A stretch of 64,000 nucleotides of DNA from Streptomyces sp. JH34. Lineage in GTDB: Bacteria > Actinomycetota > Actinomycetes > Streptomycetales > Streptomycetaceae. The notes beneath the pieces are model-generated. The model made no database searches. It saw only the letters and a program-made list of their open reading frames with translations, and had not been told where the DNA came from. The position numbers were made by a program, and so were the translations under genes. Shown one piece after another: positions 37,953 through 47,600 of the stretch; within the stretch, counting starts at the first letter, position 1, and each line of letters starts with the position of its first letter. The DNA lies in NCBI RefSeq assembly GCF_029428875.1, contig NZ_JAJSOO010000001.1, positions 2,914,001 to 2,978,000 of the forward strand. The letters run 5' to 3'.

Positions 37953-39710
37953 ATGCCCGCACAGCTCCAACTCCCTTACCCCGCGACCGTTCCAGCCGCC
38001 TCGCGTCCGTCGCCGGCGTTCACGACCCCGGCCTGCCCGGAGGACGTCACCGCCTCGGCGGCAGGACGGTCGACGCTGCAGCGCCGCGCCAGGCTCACCG
38101 CCAAGCTGGCGAAACTCGCCGCCACCGGCCACCTCGCACCCCTCGCACGACAGATCAGCACGCTCGGCGGGTGCGCGCACCCGATCCGCCTCACCGGGCA
38201 CCGCACCCACCTCGACACCGCAACCGGCGAGATCCTCAACCACTTCGACTCCGGCCAACTCCCGGCGGGCGAGCTGCTGGTCCGCTGCGGCAACCGGCGC
38301 GCCACCCGCTGCCCCGCCTGCTCCACCATCTACCGCTACGACACCTACCAACTCATCGCCGCCGGCCTTCGCGGCGGCAAAACCGTCCCCACCAGCGTCG
38401 CCGCACACCCCCGCGTCTTCGCCACCCTCACCGCACCCGGCTTCGGCCCCGTCCACAACCAGCCCGACACCGGCCGCTGCCACTGCGGCCACACCCACCC
38501 CGACGACGACCCGCTCCTCGGCACCCCGCTCGATCCCGACCGCTACGACTACGCGGGCGCGGTGCTGTGGAACGCGCACGCCCCAGCCCTGTGGGCACGC
38601 TTCACCACCCACCTGCGACGGGAGATCGCCAAGGCGGCAGGGCTGACACAGCGGGTCCTGCGGGACCACGCCACGCTCTCGTACGCGAAGGTCGCCGAGT
38701 ACCAGAAACGGGGCCAGGTCCACTTCCACGCCGTCATCCGCCTCGACGGACCCACCGGCCCCGGCAGTACCCCGCCCGCCTGGGCCACCACCCAGCTCCT
38801 CGACCACGCCGTCCGCGCCGCCGCCGCACGCACCCGCGTCCACCACGAGGGCGAACCGCCGAAGCAACCGCAGCTTGCCGGGGACATCCCCGCGCCCCAG
38901 CCCCAAAACTCACATCGGGGTGGGCGGTTGGTGTTTCGGTTCGGGCGGCAGATCGACGTCCGGGCGATCCGCGGCACCGACTTCAGCGGCGGTGGCCCGG
39001 TCACCGACCGGCACGTCGCCGCCTACATCGCCAAGTACGCCACCAAGGGAGCCGAGACCACCACCGGCACCCTCGACCGCCGACTCCGCTTCCTCGCCGA
39101 GCTGCACAAGTACGACATCACCGACCATGCCCGCCGCATGATCCACACCGCCTGGCACCTCGCCACCCGCGCCCAGCACGCCCACCTCCGCCTGCGCCAA
39201 TGGGCCCACATGCTCGGCTTCCGAGGCCACTTCTCCACCCGCACCCGTCATTACTCCACCACCCTCGCCCACCTCCGAGCCGAACGCACCGCCTGGCGAA
39301 CCAGCCGACCCGACACCCAGACCCCAGCCCCGGCATCGGCTGAGACGCAGGCCGACCAGACGGACGGCACGCCGGTCAGTGACCGCGCCGGACACTCCAC
39401 TGACCTGGCCGCTGGTCACCGACCCGGTCACGGTCATTCCACAGGTCACCGACCCGGTCACAGCGATATCGCCGCACGGCCCGACGGTTCGGACACGACG
39501 CTGGTCATCTCCCACTGGCAGTACGCCGGAACCGGCCTCCTGCCCGAACTCGAACACCTCGCCGACCTCCTGGCCACGAAACGGCAGACCCGACCCGAGC
39601 AACCGACCCGAACCCGACGCTCGAAGCGCTCCGGCGACCGCGCCGGCCACCCGGTCGGTCACTCCACCGATCGGCTGACCAGTGCTGCCCGCCCTGGGAC
39701 CGTCGCGTGA
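37953..39710 (+). CDS. repSA: RepSA-type rolling-circle replication initiator
   Basis: A 585-residue initiator that nicks and re-joins DNA to replicate the excised element. The N-terminal part has Cys pairs (TRCPACST, GRCHCGHTH), probably zinc-binding. The HUH metal motif is VHFHAV (His257/His259). The nicking Tyr motif is HVAAYIAKYATKG (Tyr358 and Lys361). The C-terminal 150 residues are Thr/Asp/His-rich with HSTGHRPGHS-type repeats, probably disordered. ATG at 37953. The stop overlaps the excisionase GTG by 4 bases. The family is standard for actinomycete integrative elements. Confidence 0.9.
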   Translation: MPAQLQLPYPATVPAASRPSPAFTTPACPEDVTASAAGRSTLQRRARLTAKLAKLAATGHLAPLARQISTLGGCAHPIRLTGHRTHLDTATGEILNHFDSGQLPAGELLVRCGNRRATRCPACSTIYRYDTYQLIAAGLRGGKTVPTSVAAHPRVFATLTAPGFGPVHNQPDTGRCHCGHTHPDDDPLLGTPLDPDRYDYAGAVLWNAHAPALWARFTTHLRREIAKAAGLTQRVLRDHATLSYAKVAEYQKRGQVHFHAVIRLDGPTGPGSTPPAWATTQLLDHAVRAAAARTRVHHEGEPPKQPQLAGDIPAPQPQNSHRGGRLVFRFGRQIDVRAIRGTDFSGGGPVTDRHVAAYIAKYATKGAETTTGTLDRRLRFLAELHKYDITDHARRMIHTAWHLATRAQHAHLRLRQWAHMLGFRGHFSTRTRHYSTTLAHLRAERTAWRTSRPDTQTPAPASAETQADQTDGTPVSDRAGHSTDLAAGHRPGHGHSTGHRPGHSDIAARPDGSDTTLVISHWQYAGTGLLPELEHLADLLATKRQTRPEQPTRTRRSKRSGDRAGHPVGHSTDRLTSAARPGTVA

Positions 39711-39895
39711 CCGCCGGCACGGAACTCCTCACCGTCCCCCAGGTCATGGCCCGCCTCCAGCTCGGCCGCTCCGCCGTCTACGACCTGCTCCGCACCCGGC
39801 AGCTCGCCTCGATCACCCTCGGCCGCGCCCGCCGCATCCCCACTCACGCGCTGGCCGACTTCATCTGCACCCGCCTCGAACAGGAAGCCGCCTGA
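39707..39895 (+). CDS. xis: Excisionase (helix-turn-helix, MerR/AlpA type)
   Basis: A 62-residue HTH protein (LTVPQVMARLQLGRSAVYDL, LRTRQLASITLGRARRIP) of the small excisionase family that directs the integrase towards excision. The GTG start overlaps the repSA stop and the stop overlaps the integrase ATG (TGATG), so repSA, xis and int are translationally coupled. Confidence 0.88.
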   Translation: MTAGTELLTVPQVMARLQLGRSAVYDLLRTRQLASITLGRARRIPTHALADFICTRLEQEAA

Positions 39896-41175
39896 TGACC
39901 ACGCCCCGCGACACCCCCGCCTCCCGCCGCACCCGCGCCAACGGCGACGGAACCGTCTACAAGCGCAAGGACAGCCGCTGGGAAGCCGCCGGATACGTCC
40001 TCGCCCCCGGCAACACCCGCAAACGCATCCGCGTCTACGGCACCACCCGCAAGGAAGCCCTGACCAAGCTCACCGAGAAGATCGCCGCCAGCAACCTCGG
40101 CCTGCCCGTCGCGACAGCCGACAGCACCGTCAGCGACTACCTCACGTACTGGCTGAACGGCGTCGCCGTCCGCCAAGTCCGGGAGAACACCCACACCCGC
40201 TACGCCGCCTGCATCCGCCTCCACCTCATCCCCGGCCTCGGCGCCAAGAAGCTCGCCCGACTCACCGCCCGCGACGTCCGCACCTTCCTCGACCACCTCC
40301 GCGCCGCCTGCCAGTGCTGTGCCCAGGGACGCGACACCGACCGGCACTTCTGCTGCGCCATCGGCCAGTGCTGCAACAAGCGGCTCTCCCCGCTGACCGT
40401 GACCTACGTCCACTCGGTCCTCAAGTCCGCCCTGGAACACGCCGTCCGCGAAGACGACCTGCCCCGCAACGTCGCCCGCAACGTCAAGACCCCCGCACCC
40501 CGCCCCCGGCGCTTCAAGCCCTTCACCGCGAGCGAGGCCCGGCAGTTCCTCTACGCAGCCAGCAGCGACCGGCTTCACGCCCTGTACGAACTCGCCCTGC
40601 GCACCGGACTCCGCAAGGGCGAACTCCTCGGGCTGCACTGGGAGGACCTCGATCTCGACAGTGGCACCGCCAGCATCCACCGCTCTCTCCAGCGCACGCC
40701 CACCGGCGGCCTGACCATCCTTCACACCAAGACCCGCGCCTCCGAACGCCGCATCGCCCTCCCCACCGAATGCATCAACTCCCTCAAGACCCACCCGGAA
40801 CGACAGCATGAAGAACGCGAAGCTGCCGGAGCAGGCTGGGCAGACAACGGGCTCGTCTTCACTACCCCCACCGGTAAACCTCTCGATCCCACCAACCTCA
40901 CCCGCCGCTTCCGCCGTCTCCTCCACCGCGCGCAGCTCCGGACCATCCGCTTCCACGACCTCCGACACTCGACCGCGACCCTGCTCCTGGAACAGGGCAT
41001 CGACCTCGTCGTGATCAAGGAACTGCTCGGCCACGCCCACATTGGCGTCACCGCCGGCGTCTACGCCCACGTACGCCTCCGCCTCCAGCGCCAAGCCATC
41101 AACGCCCTGGGCACCGCCCTCGGCCTGGCCAACGACGACCCTGACGACCCATCCGACGCAGCAGCCGTCCGCTGA
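39895..41175 (+). CDS. int: Tyrosine-family site-specific integrase
   Basis: A 426-residue phage-type recombinase that inserts and removes the element. The N-terminal AP2-like arm-binding part (GDGTVYKRKDSRWEAAGYV) is followed by the SAM-like core-binding domain and the catalytic domain. The catalytic residues are Arg240 (TGLRKGE), His354/Arg357 (HDLRH), His380 (LGHAHIG) and Tyr390 (GVYAH). Residues 139-163 hold a Cys-rich insert (CQCC...CC...CC) common in Streptomyces integrases and probably metal-binding. It should be active. No tRNA gene adjoins its 3' end, so the attachment site is not obvious. Confidence 0.93.
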   Translation: MTTPRDTPASRRTRANGDGTVYKRKDSRWEAAGYVLAPGNTRKRIRVYGTTRKEALTKLTEKIAASNLGLPVATADSTVSDYLTYWLNGVAVRQVRENTHTRYAACIRLHLIPGLGAKKLARLTARDVRTFLDHLRAACQCCAQGRDTDRHFCCAIGQCCNKRLSPLTVTYVHSVLKSALEHAVREDDLPRNVARNVKTPAPRPRRFKPFTASEARQFLYAASSDRLHALYELALRTGLRKGELLGLHWEDLDLDSGTASIHRSLQRTPTGGLTILHTKTRASERRIALPTECINSLKTHPERQHEEREAAGAGWADNGLVFTTPTGKPLDPTNLTRRFRRLLHRAQLRTIRFHDLRHSTATLLLEQGIDLVVIKELLGHAHIGVTAGVYAHVRLRLQRQAINALGTALGLANDDPDDPSDAAAVR

Positions 41176-41177
41176 CG

Positions 41178-41198
41178 TTGCCGTCAGCGTTGCCGTCA
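41178..41198 (+). repeat. Paired TTGCCGTCA repeats after the integrase
   Basis: Two exact TTGCCGTCA copies 12 bases apart immediately after the int stop, matching 35188 and 36090. Probably integrase arm sites or part of attR. Confidence 0.5.
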
Positions 41199-41204
41199 AG
41201 CGCC

Positions 41205-41243
41205 CAGAGAGCCCTGCTGGACTGCGTCCGGCAGGGCTCTCTG
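41205..41243. terminator. Terminator after int
   Basis: A stem of about 17 pairs (CAGAGAGCCCTGC core, one wobble) and a 5-base loop, followed by TTTGACATTTT. It also lies downstream of the convergent immunity gene. Confidence 0.75.
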
Positions 41244-41314
41244 TTTGACATTTTCCGCAGCACTTCCCCTTCACTGCCTGGTACTTACTTACAGACCAGA
41301 AGAAGTGAATTGAC

Positions 41315-41620
41315 TTACGGAATCCCGAGAACGTCGGACACCGCTTCGTGCACCTGAGTCGCAATGCGAGTTAGCTGCTTAAGCTCATCCTCGCTCTTGG
41401 CAGCTCGCTCCAGTTGCCATTCGATGAACATCGGTGCGAACCAGATGAGTTGTACGAGTCTCGCTTCCACGGTCTCGCCGATCGGAGGAATCCGAGAGAG
41501 TAGCGCTACGTACGCTTCACCAGCATCGGGATCAAATTTCCCAGACCGAAGCTTTCCGAGAAATCCAGACTCGTCATCCCATGCTTCGTCTAGACGTTCC
41601 AGCAGGTCATCCATGTTCAC
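41315..41620 (-). CDS. Putative immunity protein of the Rhs toxin
   Basis: A 101-residue acidic, helical protein (MNMDDLLERLDEAWDDESG, LVQLIWFAPMFIEWQLERA, LTRIATQVHEAVSDVLGIP). No named family was recognised. Its ATG at 41620 overlaps the Rhs stop as ATGA. Position directly after the toxin domain and low G+C content argue for cognate immunity. A second ATG two codons later may be used. Confidence 0.7.
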   Translation of the reverse strand: MNMDDLLERLDEAWDDESGFLGKLRSGKFDPDAGEAYVALLSRIPPIGETVEARLVQLIWFAPMFIEWQLERAAKSEDELKQLTRIATQVHEAVSDVLGIP

Positions 41621-44600
41621 CCTCCAGGCCAGTGTCCGACGATCGCTTCCGCCGGGATATTCTGCCAGATCAAAACTTCTGAGTCCTTCCTGGCGTAGGC
41701 GCTATGCCTCCTGCTCGACGGAAACGGACCAGAAGAGATATCCACGTAGCTATATGGAGTGCGCCTCAGGTCGATCGCAACCACCCCATGGCCTTGATTG
41801 TACTTATCGAATGCAATGCCGGGGTTCTTGGTTGTCGAGATCCATGGCGTCAGCTTTTTTCCGGCAACATGCGACAGAGGACTGACCCCTGCATTACCGG
41901 GAGCCCGAGCCGTCAATCCCATTGCAGGGTCATCATTCTCAGCCAGCGCACGGTAGACGATATTTCCGTCGGGATCCGGTCCATCGGGCCTGCTACCACA
42001 GTTGTGAACCAGAACCGGCGTGGCCCCCGCCAGCACATAGTACGTGTGGGTGTCACTGACGGTGAGGTTGTGGACGGTTTCGCCGGCTGCGGTCCAACGT
42101 TGAATGGCACTGATCTGGACGTGGGTGCCGGCGCTGGTGCGGAGCCATTGGCCGGAGCGGAGGTCCGTGGCATCGATCCAGTCGCCGAGTTCCTCGACCC
42201 AGAAGGGATGGCCGTCGGTCGCGGTGACCGAGGCGGTCTCGTCGCCCCGGTCGCCGTCGGTGTCGATGGTGACCTTGACCAGGTGCTTGAGGCCGTCGCC
42301 CTTGATCTCGGCGGTGACCGTCTCGACCGTCGTCTCCCCGGTCTCCGGGTCGGTGGCCAGGACCTTGTCGCCGGCCTCGACGTCCTCGATGTCCTTCGTC
42401 GAGCCGTCGGCCATCACGACCTTGGTCCCGGGGACGAAGCTGTTGCTGGTCGGGCAGGAACCGCCCGGCTTGCCAGAGCCTCCGCCACCACTGCTGCCGC
42501 CGTTGCTCCGTGAGGAACCACCGGAAGAGCCACCGGGTTTACCCGCGCCGGCCTTGGTGCCACCCGAGCTCTTGTGGGTGGCCGAAGCAGAGGACACCTT
42601 CGGCGCCGAATTGGCCTGGGCCTGTTTCTGGACCGGGCTGCCCGTCTTCTTCGTCTCGTTGACAGCCTTGTTACTGGTTGTCTGTTTCTTCTCCGCCGCC
42701 TTCTTTTTCGCGGCCTGCGCCGCCTTCTTGGCCTTCTCGATCGCCGCCTTCTTCGCCGCGAGCGCCTTCTGCTGCGCCGCCTTGGCCGCGGCAAGGACCG
42801 CCTCGGCCTTCTTCTTCGCCTTGTTGAGCGCCTGGATGGCGTTGAACGTACGGTGAACGGCCTTGACGAGGGAGGGAATCCGAGCGAGCTTGCCCAAGGG
42901 AACTGCTCCGACAACCATGCTGACGCAGGACATCACGCTGCCCCCGAAGCAGCCCATGACGTCGCCGCCGCCGATCAAGCCCCACAGCGCTTCCCCGGCG
43001 GCCGACAGGATCACCGAGGTGACGGACTTGCCCATGGTCGACTGTGCCTGCGACACCTGCGCCGCCGACAAGCCAGCCCCGGCCAGGGCAGCCGCCGTCT
43101 CCGACGCCGTCAGGGAGACAGCCAGACCCGTCGGGTCGGACAGCGTCACCGGGTTGTTGTGGGCGTAGGCGTACCCGTTGGCCTGCATCGGGTCCGCGAG
43201 GTCCAGCACCGGGTCCGCGGACAGGAAGCGCCCCACCGCCGGGTCGTACATACGGGCACCAAGCTGCGTGTAACCCGAGGCATCGTCCGGGGTCATGCCC
43301 AGGAACGCCGCATGCGTCTGCCGGCCCGCACCGGACGTGGACGCGCCGCGCTCGTTTCCGAACGGGTCCTGCTTGCGGACGCGGACCGGCATGCCGTCGG
43401 TCATGGCGACCTCGGCATACGTACTGCCCTGATGGTCACCGACCTGCGCGACCAAGGTGCTGGTCTTGTTGTAGCCGTACTGGTAGCGCAGCACACTGCC
43501 GCCCGGCGCATCGTAGCTGCGGTGCGTGGAGACCAGCTTGCCCGCCGCCTGCGTGGTGACCTCGGTCTCCCCCACATGCAGCGTGGCCTGCTTACCCTGG
43601 ACCGTCAGCAGACGGCTGCCGTCCGGACCGTAGATGTAACGGGTCTCGTCCTGCGCCTCCCACTTCTGCGCCGCCGAGGAAGCCGAGCAGGTGGCGAGGA
43701 CGGTGGACGTGCCATTGGCCGTGGCTCCGTCCCTGACCGCGATGCACAGACCGGTGTCGGCGTGGATCAGCTGGCCCGACGCGTTGCGCTTGATCTTCTG
43801 GTTGGCCGATCCGTCACACGCGTGGAGCTGCAGACCGGAACCCGCCGAGGGCGAGCCGGGCTCGATGCACCACTTGTCGTCGTAGACGGTCATGGTGCCC
43901 AGGTCCGGGTCCGACTGGCCGGGCTGCTCCCGGAAGGACCACTTCTGAGCGGCCGATCCGTTGCAGCCGGAGAGGTTGACCGGCGTGTTCTCCGCCGCCG
44001 TGCCGCCGCTCAGGTCCAGGCACTTGTCGGCGAGGCCGACATAGGGGGACCTGCCGCCGCCGCCCTCGCCGCTGAGGCGCTCCACCTGGCCGTCCCAGGT
44101 CCAGGTGAGGTCCTGGGTGTCGCCGTTCCCGAGCGAGGTGACCTGCTTGGTCTCGCCCGTGAGCTCGTGGAGCCGCTCGGCCTCCGCGGTGACCTGGGCG
44201 CCGGCCGGGGTGGTGTACTTCTTGGTCACCTTGGTCAGGGTGTGTGGCTGTGAGCCGTCCGCCTTGCCGTAGGCGTAACTCGTCACCGAGTCCTTGGCGG
44301 TGGCGCCGGCGAGGTCCTTCTCGGTGAGCTTCTTACGGTTGCCGAGCAGGTCGTACTCGTACTGCTGCCAGTAGCCGGAGCCGTCCGGGCCGGCCGTCAC
44401 GTTGAGGGCGCCGTCCTCCTTGACCGGGCCGTCGACGCAGTGGTCGAGGTCGGCGGAGGTCCACGCCTCGGTGAGCTGGCCGATCGGGTCGTAGGTGAAG
44501 CACTGGCGTTCCTGGATGCCGGTCGAGCGCTCCTGGATGCCCGTGACGTTGCCCGCGTCGTCGTACGAGTAGGACCGGTGGGAGGCGAGCTTGCCGGCGA

Positions 44601-47600
44601 CCACCGCGGTGTCGCCGTTCTGCTCCCGGTACACCTGCTGGTCGGTGAGTGCCCCGGAGGCGTCGTCGAAGCTCGAGAAGGACCACACCCGGTGGGGCTG
44701 AGCGCCCAGCGTCGAGCGCAGCAGCTGGCCGTACGGGGAGTACGCGGCCTCGGAGCCGTACCAGTCCTTGCCCGAGATGGAGAGCGGCAGGCCTTCCTCG
44801 TTGTAGCGGACGACCAGCTTCTCGCTGTCGAACGCCCCTGCCGCGGGGATGGTGCCGTCCAGCAGGAGGCCCGTGTCGCTGTAGTTGTAGGTGGAGGTGT
44901 ACGACTTCTGCAGGCCCCAGGTGGTGGCGAGGGCGTCCGGAAGCGACAGCGTGGTGGAGCGCGGCTGGTAGTCGGCGGTGTACCCGCCGACCGTCATCGT
45001 GTACTCCTGGCCGTCGGTGACGCGCACCGAACTGGCCGGCAGGCCCTTGCCCCCCGGCGCGGTGTCGTACGTGCTCCGGGCGACCAGGTCACCGGCGGAG
45101 CCGTCGAGACGCTGCTCGGTCGGCCGGGACAGCTCGTCGTACTTGGTCCAGACGGTGACACCGCGCGCGTTGGTCGTGGTGAGCGGCCGGTCGCGGTGGT
45201 CGTACGTCGTGAGGGTGGTTCCGGCGTCCGGGTCGGTTGCGGACACCATCCGGCCGCGCTGGTCGTACTTCCACGTCCATGTGCGCGCGGAGTTCTGTGC
45301 GCTGTACGCCTTCACGAGTTGACCGAGGTCGTCGAACTCGTACTTCACCGACGTGTACTCGGTGCGTTCGGCGTCGGTGAAGGTGTCGACCTGGGTGGTG
45401 CGGCCCATCGAGTCGGTCCGGACTCGATAGGAGGCCGCGCCGGAGGGGTTGATGACCGTGGACCAGTCGGCGCCGTACTCGTACCGCGTCGAACGCGCCT
45501 GTATCTCGCTGCCGTTGAGGACCGGCAATTCCTTCACCACGCGGCCCAGACCGTCGTAGGTGTAGCGGGTCGCGTTGGGCACGGCGGTCTCGGCGAGCGG
45601 GGTGAAGAGCTGACCGCTCGGCTTGCCGGTGGCCAGGTAGGCGTTGTTGGTCTGCCAGACCTCGCCCGAGCTGTTGTAGAGGGTGTCGGTGATCAGCCGG
45701 CCGCCGCCGGTCGCCTCCTCCTGGGTCTGCCGTTCCCGGCCCAGGCCGTCGTAGACGGTGACGGAGGACTCGACACGGTTCTCGTGCCCGCGGGCCTTGG
45801 TGACGACGTAGGGCGGGAGGCGGTCCGGTTCCTCGGGGTCGATCTCCGGGATGTGGTACTCGGCGGCGAAGTCCGGCACGGAGGACGACGACGAGGTCCG
45901 GCCCGGGGCCCACGCCTCGACGAGCCGGCCCAACGGATCGAACACGGACTGCGTGACGTGTCCGTTGGCGTCGGTGCTCTTGGGGGCGGTCCCGCGCCCG
46001 GGCTCGATCTCCTGGATGGAGCTCTGGCCCAGGGAGTTGGTCTCGGTGACTCCGAACGTCTGGCCGCCCTCCATGCGGTAGGTCGTGGTCGACGACTTGT
46101 CGTCCGGGTCGGTGGTCTTCACCACACGGCCGCGGGAGTCGAACTCGACGGTGCCGTCGGCCTGGAAGCCTGATCCGTCGGCCTTGAGCGACCAGGTCCG
46201 GGTGGCCAGACCCCGCGTGGAGTCGGTCAGTGCGGCGCCGTACCCGCCTCCGTCGTAGGCGGTGCGGGAGCCGGAGGCGAGCTTCGCCGTCTTGGTGAAG
46301 TCGGCCGTGGCGCACGGGGTGGCGGTGCTCAGGCTCTGCTTGGTCAGACCGATGAGGTTCTTGCCCGTGTGGTGGACGTACTCCAGCTCGGTGCAGGAGA
46401 CGTCACCGACGAGTCCCGGGTCGGCCTTGTCCTCAAGGGTCTCGATCCGGACCGGCAGGCCGTACTTCGTCTCGAAGGTGGTCTTCGTCTCCGACGTGCG
46501 GACGTCGCCGTCGCCGTCCTTGCTGTAGGCGAGCTGACGCGGTTCGGTGACCCGCCAGGCCTTCAGCGGGTCGAGGCTGTCGCCCCGATCGCGGGAGGCC
46601 AGTTCGGTGGCCTCCGGCACGGTGACGGAACGGGTCAGCCAGGCCGCGTCGGCAACGGTTGCCTCGGCGTATGTGAGCTCCTCGGCTATGCGCCCGGCGA
46701 ACGGTTCGCGGTCGTACGCGATGTGCGCACCGGCCGTGTCCTTGACGGACACGTTGTCGCCCATACCGCGGAAGTACCGTGTGACGGCCTTGGTCCGCTT
46801 GCTGCCGATCACCGGATCGTCGGCGCCCGTGACTACGGCGACCTGGTCGAAGCCCGCGAACTGCGAGTACGTCCGCGTCGACTTCTTCGTGAACTCCTGC
46901 TCGGCCATCCGCCAGCCGGCGGTGCCGTACGTGTACTTCGTGCTGGTCGAGTAGGCACCGTCGACGTTGGGGAGTTCCTCGATCTCCTGGACCACGTACT
47001 TCTGGAACCAGTCGATGTCCTCCTTCTCCGGGTCCGGATGCCAGTAGGAGGGGTAGCACAGGCGTGTGTTGCTCTTCAGCGCGTCCTTCTCGGACTTGCC
47101 GGGCAGGTCCTGGCCGGTGGCGCACTGCCCTGCCGGCTGCTTGTAGGTGACGACGGTCTCGCCGCCGTACTCGCTGATCACACGGCCGATGCGCAGTCGG
47201 GAGAAGCCCGGGCGCGGGTCCTGGTCCCCCCGCATCACGCGGTTGGGCATGTCGTCCACGTTCGGCTCGAACCGGACCGGGTTCAGCGTCACGCTCGCGT
47301 CGGTGGAGCCCTTCTGGGCGTAGCCGGTGCGGGTGACCGACTCCAGCCACAGGGCGGTGTTCGGACCGGTGCGCAGGACTGGGAAGGACTGCTTGAGCTG
47401 ATAGCGGTCCACCACCTGGCGGGCATCGGTGCCGGTGCGCCGCTGCGCGGACGTCTGGATCGTGTCCAGGCGCTTGGTGGACCAGAAGGACGGCGCCGCG
47501 TTCCAGCACATCTTGCCGGAGGCGCATCGCAGGTCAGCCGGGGTGTCGTACCAGATGCGGTACTTACCGGGGTCCTTGGAGGTGAAGTTCGCGTCGCTGC

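Larger units (their letters stand above)
36015..41243 (+). mobile_element. AICE-like integrative element without a recognisable transfer gene
   Basis: Gene set vapC-vapB (minus), GntR regulator (minus), RepSA-type initiator, excisionase, integrase (plus), bounded by TTGCCGTCA pairs. The module gntR-repSA-xis-int is the hallmark of pSAM2-like actinomycete integrative elements. The FtsK-like TraB translocase and Spd genes expected between the regulator and repSA are not present. It could be a deleted derivative or a mobilisable unit. Confidence 0.7.

Noticed and set aside
37737..38906. 389-codon minus-strand frame opposite repSA
   Set aside because: Gly/Val-rich shadow; repSA has HUH and Tyr motifs in its own frame.
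41176..41314. A tRNA gene as the integration site of the element
   Set aside because: Read both strands after int and around 36.0 kb for a T-loop/anticodon arm; none was seen.
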